A DNA stretch of 64,000 nt, taken from contig NZ_CP071139.1 in assembly GCF_017639205.1 (NCBI RefSeq), positions 6,633,501 to 6,697,500 of the forward strand, given 5' to 3'. Positions 51,320 to 59,216 of this stretch are shown piece by piece (the stretch's first letter is position 1; the number at the start of each line of letters is the position of its first letter). The DNA is from Streptomyces nojiriensis (lineage in GTDB: Bacteria; Actinomycetota; Actinomycetes; Streptomycetales; Streptomycetaceae). The notes under the pieces were generated by a model that had not been told where the DNA came from, did no database searches, and saw nothing but the letters and a program-made list of their open reading frames with translations. The position numbers and the translations under genes were made by a program.

Positions 51320-51997
51320 TTGCGTATTCCTGCGCACGCGGTATGCACAGCAATCCGCGACGACATCGTCTCCGGGGTGTTCGAGCCGGGCGGCCGGCTG
51401 ACCGAGGAGGTGCTGGCCCGCCGGTACGGGGTCTCGCGCGTCCCGGTGCGCGAGGCCCTGCGGACCCTGGAGTCCGAGGGGTTCGTGACCACGCGGCGGC
51501 ACGCGGGGGCCTGCGTGGCGGAGCCGACCGAGCAGGAGGCCGCGGACCTGCTGGAGCTGCGGATGCTCCTGGAGCCGCTGGCCGCGGCGAGAGCGGCCCG
51601 GCGGCGCACCGACGCGCACCTCAAGGTGCTGCGCGGGCTGGTCAGGCTGGGGCAGGAGCGGGCCAGGCGGGGCCAGGGCGAGGATCTGCGGTCCCTGGGC
51701 GGCTGGTTCCACGAGACGCTCGCCCAGTCCTCCGGCAGCCCCGGGCTGATCGCGCTGCTCACGCAGATGCGGCACAAGATCGCGTGGATGTACGTGGTGG
51801 AGGCGCCGGCCCGGCCCGTGGACTCCTGGGCGGAGCACGGGGCGATCGTGGACGCGGTGGCGCGCGGTGACGCCGAACGGGCGCGGGCGCTGACCGCGGT
51901 CCACGCCGACCGGGCGGCGGGGGCGCACCGGCTGCGGCTCCGCGCGGCGGTGAGCACTTCGCAACCTGCCGTAAACATGTCGGGCGGCCGGCATTAA
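51320..51997 (+). CDS. GntR-family regulator (FCD subfamily)
   Basis: A 225-residue GntR regulator. The winged helix is at about 5-70 (TAIRDDIVSGVFEPGGRLTEE, RRYGVSRVPVREALRTLESEGFV). The FCD effector domain (about 80-200) has WFHETLAQSSGSPGLIALL and an EHGAIVDAVARGD segment. The expected metal-binding His positions are partly seen (His119, His174), so metal-dependent ligand binding is possible. The start is TTG 51320, chosen because GGCGGAGG lies 7 nt upstream and the HTH would be cut by later starts. The region around 51190-51320 is A/T-richer than average and should hold its promoter. Targets are unknown. Confidence 0.88.
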   Translation: MRIPAHAVCTAIRDDIVSGVFEPGGRLTEEVLARRYGVSRVPVREALRTLESEGFVTTRRHAGACVAEPTEQEAADLLELRMLLEPLAAARAARRRTDAHLKVLRGLVRLGQERARRGQGEDLRSLGGWFHETLAQSSGSPGLIALLTQMRHKIAWMYVVEAPARPVDSWAEHGAIVDAVARGDAERARALTAVHADRAAGAHRLRLRAAVSTSQPAVNMSGGRH

Positions 51998-52161
51998 CAG
52001 GAGCCGTATACAAAGGACGGGATCGCTTGAATTCGCTGTCCGGCGGCCGGTTCGTTCCGTGTCGGCCAATTCTCTGTGCGGAATTCCGGCGGAGCTGAAT
52101 TCGGCGTGCGCCGGGCCGGATTCCGGTGGGGTCTTTTCCGCCGGGCGGTATTTCCGGCGGC

Positions 52162-52193
52162 GTCCGCGGGTCCGCGGGTCCGCGGGTCCGCGT
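52162..52193. repeat. Four tandem 8-bp repeats
   Basis: GTCCGCGG repeated at 52162, 52170 and 52178, with a fourth copy ending T at 52186. A simple-sequence tract likely to vary in copy number. Confidence 0.9.
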
Positions 52194-52369
52194 TGCCCGC
52201 GGGGTGAGCACATCGGACGGGCCCGGGTCGCGCCGGAGCCCGGCCCGGCCTCCCGGCTCCCGAGCACGACCCCCGGGCAGGCCACCGGTCCCGAGCCGGA
52301 GACCGCCCCCGGGCCGGCCCCAGGCTCCCGAGTCGGCCCTGGCCCCGAGCCGGAGGCCGGCGCCCGACC

Positions 52370-52537
52370 GGCCCCGGCTCCCGAGCGTGGCCACTGGCCC
52401 CCGAGCCGGAGAACGCCCCCGGAGAGGCCCCGGCTCCCGAGCGTGGCCACTGGCCCCCGAGCCGGAGGCCGCCCCCGGGCCGGCCCCGGCTCCCGAGCGT
52501 GGTCACTGGCCCCCGAGCCGCAGGCCGGCCACTGAAC
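52370..52537. repeat. 56-bp minisatellite, three near-identical copies
   Basis: Copies start at 52370, 52426 and 52482 with GGCCCCGGCTCCCGAGCGTG and differ at only a few positions in each. More degenerate related units extend upstream to about 52230 and downstream to about 52640. Recurrent elements are CCCGAGCCGGAG and CCCCCGGGCC. The period is exactly 56 bp between copies. Confidence 0.9.
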
Positions 52538-52714
52538 CGGAGAGCGCGCATGGCCAGCCGCCGGCCCCCGAGTCGGCCGCCGGCCCCCGAGTCGGAGGCC
52601 CGGCCCCGGGGCGGAACCTGGTTCCGGGCCCAGGGCCTCGGTCCGGGGAACGACGAAGCCGCGGTCCCCCGGAGCGGGGGCCGCGGCTTCGCGCGTGGAG
52701 CCGAACCCGAAGGG

Positions 52715-52996
52715 TCAGACGGTCTCGGGGAGCTCCTCGAGACCCTCGGCGACCAGCTTCGCGAGGCGGTCGAGCGCGGCGTCCGCACCCTCGGCCTCGG
52801 AGGCGAGGACGATCTCCTCGCCGCCTTGGGCGCCCAGGCCCAGGACCGCCAGCATGGAGGCGGCGTTGACGGGGTCGCCGCCGGACTTCGCGATGGTCAC
52901 CGGGACGCCGGAAGCGGTCGTCGCACGGACGAAGATCGAGGCGGGACGAGCGTGCAGGCCCTCGGCCCAACCAACGTTGACGCGGCGCTCTGCCAT
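52715..52996 (-). CDS. ptsH: HPr phosphocarrier protein
   Basis: A 93-residue HPr of the phosphoenolpyruvate:sugar phosphotransferase system. The active-site His15 sits in WAEGLHARPASIFV, and Ser47 lies in the conserved segment DPVNAASMLAVLGLG, where low-G+C bacteria have the regulatory serine. It passes phosphate from enzyme I to sugar-specific EIIA proteins. It is monocistronic here. A DasR-type operator 25-39 bp upstream implies repression relieved by glucosamine-6-phosphate. AAGGG precedes ATG 52996. The downstream side is the repeat-rich spacer. Confidence 0.95.
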   Translation of the reverse strand: MAERRVNVGWAEGLHARPASIFVRATTASGVPVTIAKSGGDPVNAASMLAVLGLGAQGGEEIVLASEAEGADAALDRLAKLVAEGLEELPETV

Positions 52997-53020
52997 GGTG
53001 ATGCCCTTCAGGTTCTTACG

Positions 53021-53035
53021 GTTGTCTAGACCAGT
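53021..53035 (-). promoter_or_regulatory. DasR operator (dre site) of ptsH
   Basis: Minus strand ACTGGTCTAGACAAC, against the DasR consensus ACTGGTCTAGACCAC-like: only one base off in the second half. DasR, a GntR repressor of N-acetylglucosamine and PTS genes in Streptomyces, is known to bind upstream of ptsH. Confidence 0.85.
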
Positions 53036-53167
53036 CTCTCACGACGCCCGGAATGCTCGGGCCTACCTCCGGCCAGAATTTTCCGCCGTTCGACCCTCCC
53101 CAGCTTGCCCTGATACGTCCCGTCCCGCCTCGGCGCCGCGCGAGGGCTCCACGGCCTGATCCGGCCG

Positions 53168-53173
53168 TAAGGT
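53168..53173 (+). promoter_or_regulatory. -10 box TAAGGT, 6 nt before start
   Basis: TAAGGT ends 6 nt before the ATG of the GNAT/acyl-CoA synthetase gene. No Shine-Dalgarno is seen; leaderless transcription is inferred. Confidence 0.5.
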
Positions 53174-53179
53174 AGGCCC

Positions 53180-55969
53180 ATGACCATCGAGTCGGACCCC
53201 TCGTACCCGGCCCACTGGGAAGCCGATGTCGTCCTGCGCGACGGCGGCACCGCCCGGATCAGGCCCATCACCACCGAGGACGCGGGCCGGCTCGTCAGCT
53301 TCTACGAGCAGGTCTCGGACGAGTCGAAGTACTACCGGTTCTTCGCCCCCTACCCCCGGCTCTCCGACCGCGACGTTCACCGCTTCACGCACCACGACTA
53401 CGTGGACCGGGTCGGGCTCGCCGCGACCATCGGCGGCGAGTTCATCGGCACCGTCCGCTACGACCGCATCAGCGCCGACGGCCGGCCCGCCTCCGCACCC
53501 GCCGACGAGGCCGAGGTCGCCTTCCTCGTCCAGGACGCCCACCAGGGCCGCGGGGTCGCCTCCACCCTCCTCGAACACATCGGCGCGGTGGCCCGCGAGC
53601 GCGGCATCCGGCGGTTCGCCGCCGAGGTGCTGCCCGCCAACACCAAGATGATCAAAGTCTTCACGGACGCCGGCTACCAGCAGAAGCGCAGCTTCGAGGA
53701 CGGCTCCGTCCACCTCACCCTCGACCTCGAACCCACCGCCGAGTCCCTCGCCGTGCAGCGCGCCCGCGAGCAGCGCGCCGAGGCCCACTCGGTGCAGCGG
53801 CTGCTGGCCCCCGGATCGGTGGCCGTCGTCGGAGTCAGCCGCTCCGGCGCCGGCGTGGGTGCGGCCGCACTGCGCAACCTGCGCGACAGCGGCTTCCGCG
53901 GCCACCTCTACGCCGTCAACGAGGCCATCACCCGTGACCTGCTCGACGGCGTACGGGCCTACCCCGCCGTCGGGGCCATCGGCGCCCCGGTCGACCTCGC
54001 GGTGATCGCGGTCCCGGCCGACCGGGTCCCCGAAGCGGTGGCCGCCTGCGGCGAGCACGGGGTGCAGGGGCTCGTCGTCCTGTCCGCCGGCTACGGGGAG
54101 AGCGGCCCGGCCGGACTCGCCCGCCAGCGCGAACTGGTGCGGCAGGTGCGCTCGTACGGGATGCGGCTGATCGGGCCGAACGCCTACGGCGTGATCAACA
54201 CCGCGCCCGAGGTGGAACTCAACGCCTCCCTGACCCCCGCGCCGATGCCGACGCGCGGCCGGATCGGCCTGTTCACGCAGTCCGGGGCGATCGGGATCGC
54301 CCTGCTCTCGGCCCTGCTCCGGCGCGGCGAGGGCCTGTCCTCCTTCGTCTCCGCCGGCAACCGCGCCGACGTGTCCGGGAACGACATCCTCCAGTACTGG
54401 TACGACGACGAGGCGACCGACGTCGCCCTGCTCTACCTCGAAACCCTGGGCAACCCGCGGAAGTTCACCCGGCTCGCCCGCCGGACGGCGGCCGTCAAGC
54501 CGGTGGTCGTCGCCAAGGGCGGCCGGCACAGCCCGGCCGGGCACGTCGTCCCCGACACCCGGCTGCCGGAGGCCACCGTCTCCGCCCTGCTGCGCCAGGC
54601 CGGTGTCATCCGCGTCGACACGGTCACCGAGCTGGTGGACGTCGGCCTCCTGCTGGCGGCGCAGCCGCTGCCGGCCGGGCCGCGGATCGCGATCCTCGGC
54701 AACTCCGAGTCCCTCGGCATCCTCACCTACGACGCGTGCCTCACCCAGGGCCTGCGGCCGCTGCCGCCGCTGGACCTGACGACGGCGGCCGCGCCGGCCG
54801 ACTTCCGCGCCGCCCTGACCGACGCGCTGCGCTCCGAGGACTGTGACGCGGTGGTGGTCACGGCCATCCCGTGGGTGAGCGAGGACGCTCCGGCGGACGA
54901 CCTGGCCGGCGCCCTGCGCGCAGCCGTGGCCGAGCACCCGGGCAAGCCGGTCGCCGTGGTCCACGTCGAGCTCGGCGCGCTCGTCGAGGCCCTGTCCGCC
55001 GTGCGCGGCGCCCCGCACCCCGCCCCGTCCCGGAGCTGGGGCCCCGTCGCGGACCCGGCGCCGCACGCACCGGCCGGTCCGCTGTCCGCCGCCGGCGACA
55101 GCATCCCCAGCTACCCCGCCGCCGAGCGGGCGGTCAAGGCCGTCGCCGAAGCCGTCCGGTACGGGCAGTGGCGCCGGGCCACCGCCGACGACGACGGGCG
55201 GGTCCCCGAGTACGAGGACATCGACGAGGCCGGCACCGCGGACCGGCTGGCCGGGCTGCTGGCGGAGGTCGACCCCGGCGCCGTGCTGACCCTCACCGAC
55301 CAGGACGCCCGCGAGCTGCTCGCCGGCTACGGGATCCGCGTCCTGCCCACGCTGCCCGCGCCGAGCGCCGACGCGGCGGTCCGCGCCGCCGGGGTGTTGG
55401 GCTACCCGGTGGCGCTCAAGACCACCGCGCCGCACCTGCGCCACCGCGCGGACCTGGGCGGCGTACGCCTCGACCTCACGAACGAGGCCGAGCTGAGGCG
55501 CTCGTACGAGGAGCTCACCGACGCGCTGGGCAAGCCGGCCGAGCTCCAGCCCGTGGTGCAGGCCATGGTGGCGCGCGGGGTCGACACCGTCGTCCGCTCC
55601 GTCATCGACCCCGCGGCGGGCGCCGTCCTCTCCTTCGGGCTCGCCGGCGTCGCCTCCGAGCTGCTCGGCGACACCGCGCACCGGCTCGTCCCGGCCACCG
55701 ACCGGGACGCCGCCGGACTGATCCGGTCCATCCGGACCGCACCCCTCCTGTTCGGCTGGCGCGGCAGCGATCCCGTCGACACCCCCGCCCTGGAAGAGCT
55801 GCTCCTGCGGCTGTCCCGCCTCGTGGACGACCACCCCGAGGTGATCGGCGTCTCACTGGAGCCCGTCGTGGTCGCCGCCGAAGGCGTCTCCGTGCTCAGC
55901 GCCACCGTCCGCGTCGCCCACCCGCCGGCCCGCGGCGATCTCGGCCCGCGGACCCTCCCCAGTTACTGA
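53180..55969 (+). CDS. GNAT acetyltransferase fused to NDP-forming acyl-CoA synthetase-like region (Pat-like)
   Basis: A 929-residue fusion. Residues 15-180 are a GNAT domain with the acetyl-CoA loop QDAHQGRGVAS. Residues about 200-640 resemble the CoA-binding and ligase domains of ADP-forming acyl-CoA synthetases (SVAVVGVSRSGAGVGAAAL; FTQSGAIGIALLS). Residues 690-925 are an ATP-grasp-like domain (LKTTAPHLRHRADLGGVRLDL). The SHTGAL-type phosphohistidine motif expected after KPVVVAKGGR is replaced by GHVVPDTRLPEAT, so the synthetase is probably inactive and serves as a regulatory platform. Together these suggest a protein lysine acetyltransferase (Pat type, here GNAT-first) acting on acetyl-CoA synthetase or others. 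Confidence 0.88.
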   Translation: MTIESDPSYPAHWEADVVLRDGGTARIRPITTEDAGRLVSFYEQVSDESKYYRFFAPYPRLSDRDVHRFTHHDYVDRVGLAATIGGEFIGTVRYDRISADGRPASAPADEAEVAFLVQDAHQGRGVASTLLEHIGAVARERGIRRFAAEVLPANTKMIKVFTDAGYQQKRSFEDGSVHLTLDLEPTAESLAVQRAREQRAEAHSVQRLLAPGSVAVVGVSRSGAGVGAAALRNLRDSGFRGHLYAVNEAITRDLLDGVRAYPAVGAIGAPVDLAVIAVPADRVPEAVAACGEHGVQGLVVLSAGYGESGPAGLARQRELVRQVRSYGMRLIGPNAYGVINTAPEVELNASLTPAPMPTRGRIGLFTQSGAIGIALLSALLRRGEGLSSFVSAGNRADVSGNDILQYWYDDEATDVALLYLETLGNPRKFTRLARRTAAVKPVVVAKGGRHSPAGHVVPDTRLPEATVSALLRQAGVIRVDTVTELVDVGLLLAAQPLPAGPRIAILGNSESLGILTYDACLTQGLRPLPPLDLTTAAAPADFRAALTDALRSEDCDAVVVTAIPWVSEDAPADDLAGALRAAVAEHPGKPVAVVHVELGALVEALSAVRGAPHPAPSRSWGPVADPAPHAPAGPLSAAGDSIPSYPAAERAVKAVAEAVRYGQWRRATADDDGRVPEYEDIDEAGTADRLAGLLAEVDPGAVLTLTDQDARELLAGYGIRVLPTLPAPSADAAVRAAGVLGYPVALKTTAPHLRHRADLGGVRLDLTNEAELRRSYEELTDALGKPAELQPVVQAMVARGVDTVVRSVIDPAAGAVLSFGLAGVASELLGDTAHRLVPATDRDAAGLIRSIRTAPLLFGWRGSDPVDTPALEELLLRLSRLVDDHPEVIGVSLEPVVVAAEGVSVLSATVRVAHPPARGDLGPRTLPSY

Positions 55970-56006
55970 CCGGGTACGGCGCGGCCTGAGGGCCCCGTAC
56001 GGGCCT

Positions 56007-56012
56007 TAGGAT
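56007..56012 (+). promoter_or_regulatory. -10 box TAGGAT, 7 nt before start
   Basis: TAGGAT, the HrdB consensus -10, ends 7 nt before ATG 56020 and overlaps an alternative ATG at 56011. This favours 56020 as the true, leaderless start. Confidence 0.6.
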
Positions 56013-56019
56013 GGACCTC

Positions 56020-56619
56020 ATGGCGAAATCCGGTACGACGACCCAGGGGCTGCGCACGGCGATCGAGCGCAGCGGCTACTACCCGGCCCTCGTGGCCGAG
56101 GCCGTGGAGGCCGCGGTGGGCGGCGAGCCGATCTCGTCGTACCTGGTCCACCAGGAGACGACCTTCGACTCCAACGAGGTGCGCCGTCACGTCACCGTGC
56201 TGGTCCTGACCGGCAACCGCTTCATCGTCAGCCACACCGACGAGCAGGCCGCCGACGCCGGGTCCCCCTCCCCGTACGCGACCACCTCCACCGAGTCCGT
56301 CAAGCTGTCCAGCATCTCCTCCGTGGTGCTCAGCCGCGTCGTCGCCAACCCGGAGTCCTACACCCCCGGCACCCTGCCCCGCGAGGTCGTCCTGACCATC
56401 GGCTGGGGCGCGGTCTCCCGGATCGACCTGGAGCCGGCCGCCTGCGGCGACCCGAACTGCGACTCCGACCACGGCTACACCGGAAACTCCACCGCCGACG
56501 ACCTCAGCCTGCGGGTCAGCGAGGCCGGCGACGGGCCGGAGGCGGTGCGCCAGACCCTGGTCTTCGCGCAGGCGCTCAGCGAGGCGACAGCGGCGACTTC
56601 CTCCCCCTCCGCCCGCTGA
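56020..56619 (+). CDS. DUF5998 family protein
   Basis: A 199-residue soluble protein recognised as DUF5998, function unknown. A beta-rich core (SSYLVHQETTFDSNEVRRHVTVLVLTGNRFIVSHTDEQ is its most distinctive region, about 40-78) precedes a segment with Cys141 and Cys147 (AACGDPNCDSDHGY) that could be a metal or disulfide site. No transmembrane helix or signal is seen. ATG 56020 is selected from the -10 box position. The next gene's ATG overlaps the stop by 1 bp (TGATG), so the two are coupled. Confidence 0.82.
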   Translation: MAKSGTTTQGLRTAIERSGYYPALVAEAVEAAVGGEPISSYLVHQETTFDSNEVRRHVTVLVLTGNRFIVSHTDEQAADAGSPSPYATTSTESVKLSSISSVVLSRVVANPESYTPGTLPREVVLTIGWGAVSRIDLEPAACGDPNCDSDHGYTGNSTADDLSLRVSEAGDGPEAVRQTLVFAQALSEATAATSSPSAR

Positions 56620-57821
56620 TGGCGTACTCCGCGGCACAGGAGTGGCCCGAGCCGGAGCTGCTGGACCTGGCGGGCGCCCCCGTCCCGGAGTACGGCGCCG
56701 GGTCGCTCGCCGATCTGCTGCCCACGCTCGTGGCGGGCCAGGGTGTCCCCGGTTTCACCGCCGCCATCACCGAGCTGACCCCGGCCGACCGGAACTGCGT
56801 GTTCCTGGTCGACGGCATGGGCTGGGAGCAGATCAAGGCCCACCCGGACGAGGCCCCGTACCTCACCTCCCTGCTCGGCAGCTCGCGCGGCGGCACCGGC
56901 CGCCCGATCACCGCGGGCTTCCCGGCGACCACCGCCACCTCGCTCGCCTCCGTGGGAACCGGCCTGCCGCCGGCCCGCCACGGCCTGCCCGGCTACGCCG
57001 TCCGCAACCCCGCCACCGGCGAACTCATGAACCAGCTCCGCTGGTACCCGTGGACCGCGCCGAAGCCCTGGCAGCCGTACCCGACCGTCTTCCAGCAGGC
57101 CGACAAGGCCGGGGTGGCGACCGCCCAGGTGTCCTCGCCCGCTTTCCAGACCACCCCGCTCACCAAGATCGCGCTGAGCGGCGGCACCTTCCTCGGCCGG
57201 ATGACCGGCGAGGAGCGGATGGACCTGGCGGCCGAGCGCCTCGCGGCCGGTGACCGCTCGCTCGTCTACACCTACTTCAGCGAGCTCGACGGGGCCGGCC
57301 ACCGGCACGGTGTGGACTCCGACGCGTGGCGCGGCCAGCTCATGTACGTGGACCGGCTCGTCCAGCGGCTCGCCGAGCAGCTGCCGCCGCGCACCGCCCT
57401 GTACGTGACCGCGGACCACGGCATGGTCGACGTCCCCTTCGACGAGGACTCCCGGATCGACTTCGACGAGGACTGGGAGCTGAGCGCCGGCGTCGCCCTG
57501 CTGGGTGGCGAGGGCCGGGCCCGGCACGTGTACGCGGTGCCGGGCGCCGAGGCCGACGTCCTGACCGTGTGGCGCGAGGTGCTCGGCGACCGGTTCTGGG
57601 TCGCGAGCCGCGAAGAGGCCCTGGAACTGGGCTGGTTCGGCGCGCCGGGGGAGTGCGACGAGCGCGTGCTCGGGCGCATCGGCGACGTGGTGGCGGCCGC
57701 CCAGGCCGATGTCGCGATCACCGCCTCGCGCAACGAGCCGAACGAATCCGCCCTCACCGGAATGCACGGCTCCATGACCGCGGCGGAGCAGCTCGTCCCG
57801 CTGCTCGAAATCCGCACCTGA
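56619..57821 (+). CDS. Alkaline phosphatase-superfamily hydrolase (nucleotide pyrophosphatase type)
   Basis: A 400-residue protein of the alkaline phosphatase/NPP superfamily. Metal-binding features: NCVFLVDGMGW (about 49-59), the nucleophile-type Thr in FPATTATSLASVGTG (about 102), SELDGAGHRHG (about 223-233) and TADHGMVD (about 265), followed by a distant MHGS. This matches phosphodiesterase/pyrophosphatase members rather than classical phosphatase. No signal peptide is visible, so it is probably cytoplasmic. It is coupled to DUF5998 (1-bp overlap) and followed 77 bp later by thymidine kinase, suggesting a nucleotide-metabolism context; that is inference. Confidence 0.85.
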   Translation: MAYSAAQEWPEPELLDLAGAPVPEYGAGSLADLLPTLVAGQGVPGFTAAITELTPADRNCVFLVDGMGWEQIKAHPDEAPYLTSLLGSSRGGTGRPITAGFPATTATSLASVGTGLPPARHGLPGYAVRNPATGELMNQLRWYPWTAPKPWQPYPTVFQQADKAGVATAQVSSPAFQTTPLTKIALSGGTFLGRMTGEERMDLAAERLAAGDRSLVYTYFSELDGAGHRHGVDSDAWRGQLMYVDRLVQRLAEQLPPRTALYVTADHGMVDVPFDEDSRIDFDEDWELSAGVALLGGEGRARHVYAVPGAEADVLTVWREVLGDRFWVASREEALELGWFGAPGECDERVLGRIGDVVAAAQADVAITASRNEPNESALTGMHGSMTAAEQLVPLLEIRT

Positions 57822-57898
57822 CCCTCGTCGCCCGGCCGTCCGGCTGCCCGACCCACCGCCCACCACCTGCCCACGACCCGAAAGGTCCCGTACTTCCC

Positions 57899-58549
57899 AT
57901 GCCCGAGCTGGTGTTCTTCTCCGGAACGATGGACTGCGGAAAGAGCACTCTGGCGCTCCAGATCGCCCACAACCGTGACGCGCGGGGACTCCAGGGCGTG
58001 ATCTTCACCCGTGACGACCGGGCGGGTGAGGGCAAGTTGTCCTCCCGCCTCGGGTTGGTGACGGAGGCGGTGGAGGCGCCGGAGGGCATGGACCTGTACG
58101 CGTACCTGGTCGCGCAGATCTCCAAGGGCGGCAAGGCGGACTACGTGATCGTGGACGAGGCCCAGTTCCTGGCGCCCGTCCAGATCGACCAGCTGGCGCG
58201 CATCGTGGACGACTTGGACATGGACGTCTTCGCGTTCGGCATCACGACGGACTTCCGGACGAAGCTGTTCCCGGGGTCGCAGCGGCTGATCGAGTTGGCG
58301 GACCGCCTGGAGCAGCTGCAGGTGGAGGCCCTGTGCTGGTGCGGTGCCCGTGCCACGCACAACGCCCGTACGGTGGGCGGGGAGATGGTGGTCGAGGGCG
58401 CCCAGGTCGTGGTCGGCGACGTGAACCGCCCGGCGGGGGAGATCGGCTACGAGGTCCTCTGCCGCCGCCACCACCGCAAGCGGATGACCTCGGCCGCGGC
58501 CCACGCCGGCGCCCTCTCCCCGGACGTCCTCCCCGTCAACCACGCCTGA
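57899..58549 (+). CDS. tdk: Thymidine kinase (type II)
   Basis: A 216-residue TK1-type kinase that phosphorylates thymidine to dTMP for nucleoside salvage. P-loop SGTMDCGKST is at 8-17; the catalytic Glu87 follows the Asp in VIVDEAQF. A structural zinc site uses Cys146, Cys148, Cys188 and His191 (CWCGARATHN ... CRRHH). The lasso-type segment between them is typical. ATG 57899 gives the standard N-terminus. The preceding 77-bp gap has AAAGG upstream, so independent translation is likely; co-transcription with the phosphatase-type gene is plausible. Confidence 0.93.
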   Translation: MPELVFFSGTMDCGKSTLALQIAHNRDARGLQGVIFTRDDRAGEGKLSSRLGLVTEAVEAPEGMDLYAYLVAQISKGGKADYVIVDEAQFLAPVQIDQLARIVDDLDMDVFAFGITTDFRTKLFPGSQRLIELADRLEQLQVEALCWCGARATHNARTVGGEMVVEGAQVVVGDVNRPAGEIGYEVLCRRHHRKRMTSAAAHAGALSPDVLPVNHA

Positions 58550-58634
58550 CGGGCGGGTCCGTGGCCGCCCCGCCCCCGGGCCGAGGGCCGGCAGCCGCCC
58601 GTCCAGCAGATCCGGTGGAGCGGCCACAGCCACG

Positions 58635-58814
58635 GTGAACGAGGAAGCGTACCGCCGAGAGCTCGAGTATCCGATCCAGTACGCGCACGACGACCGGCTC
58701 GGGCTCTTCGCCGTCAGCGGGGCGGTGGGCCGTCTGCTCGGACGCGGCGCCTCGGTCGAGCCGCATTCCCGATTGCCCGACTCCGGTGATGTCTGCTGGT
58801 TCGCGGTGCCCTGA
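58635..58814 (+). CDS. Small hypothetical protein (59 aa)
   Basis: A 59-codon frame from GTG 58635 to TGA. It reads NEEAYRRELEYPIQYAHDD then LGLFAVSGAVGRLLGRGAS and ends DVCWFAVP. Third positions are almost all G or C through its length, which supports coding. There is no known motif, and no helix long enough for the membrane. The ribosome site is poor (GGTGGAG about 14 nt upstream). It could be a real small gene or the tail of a decayed one; upstream in the same frame I see no continuation. Confidence 0.5.
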   Translation: MNEEAYRRELEYPIQYAHDDRLGLFAVSGAVGRLLGRGASVEPHSRLPDSGDVCWFAVP

Positions 58815-58932
58815 GCCGGAGAGGGGTCTCCGGCGGCACGGCACGGATCACCAGGAGCGGATACCGGGTCCGGGTGCGCCGCACCGCGCTCGGCCGCCCT
58901 CGTACCCGGCCGGCGGGCCGTCGGGTGGGCCG

Positions 58933-58938
58933 TACACT
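58933..58938 (+). promoter_or_regulatory. -10 box TACACT, 6 nt before start
   Basis: TACACT ends 6 nt before ATG 58945, matching the leaderless pattern of other genes in this window. No Shine-Dalgarno is present. Confidence 0.4.
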
Positions 58939-58944
58939 CGGCCC

Positions 58945-59097
58945 ATGGGTCGCACACGTTCCTCGAGGCAGTGCCTGCAGCAGGCCGCCTTCGGGATGCG
59001 CCCGGCGGCCGGGGTCGCGACCGCCGCCGACCCGGCCGGCGAGGCCCTCGCCGTAGCGCCCAAGACGCGCCGTACGGCCCTGCACGGCCACGGCTAG
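58945..59097 (+). CDS. Small hypothetical protein (50 aa)
   Basis: A 50-codon frame from ATG 58945 to TAG. The protein is basic at both ends with an Ala/Val-rich middle (QCLQQAAFGMRPAAGVATAAD). About nine in ten third positions are G or C, and a -10-like box sits 6 nt upstream; these are the only supports. No domain is recognised. Length and composition alone cannot exclude a chance frame. Confidence 0.4.
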   Translation: MGRTRSSRQCLQQAAFGMRPAAGVATAADPAGEALAVAPKTRRTALHGHG

Positions 59098-59216
59098 CGC
59101 TTCGCGCCTCCGGCTCCTCCGCTCCACATCACCACAGCAGCTTCCCGGCATGCCGCCGGCGCTGCCGCCTGGCTACGGCCGCACGCCCGGGCCCGAGCCC
59201 CCTCGAAGGGATCATT

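Larger units (their letters stand above)
51998..52714. other. 717-bp spacer, repeat-rich, no gene
   Basis: Between the GntR and ptsH genes. The first 130 bp are ordinary spacer. From about 52160 to 52640 it is dominated by degenerate Pro/Gly-type GC repeats (described separately). Open frames run through it on both strands, but none has a start signal or recognisable protein, and the main repeat length is not a multiple of three. Confidence 0.7.

Noticed and set aside
52370..52537. CRISPR array or attachment site in the 56-bp repeats
   Set aside because: The copies are adjacent with no unique spacers, and no cas or integrase gene is near.
51994..52869. Open frames on both strands through the repeat-rich spacer beside ptsH
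   Set aside because: They encode Pro/Gly/Arg simple sequence, and the 56-bp unit would shift frame every copy, so the translation is not a protein repeat.
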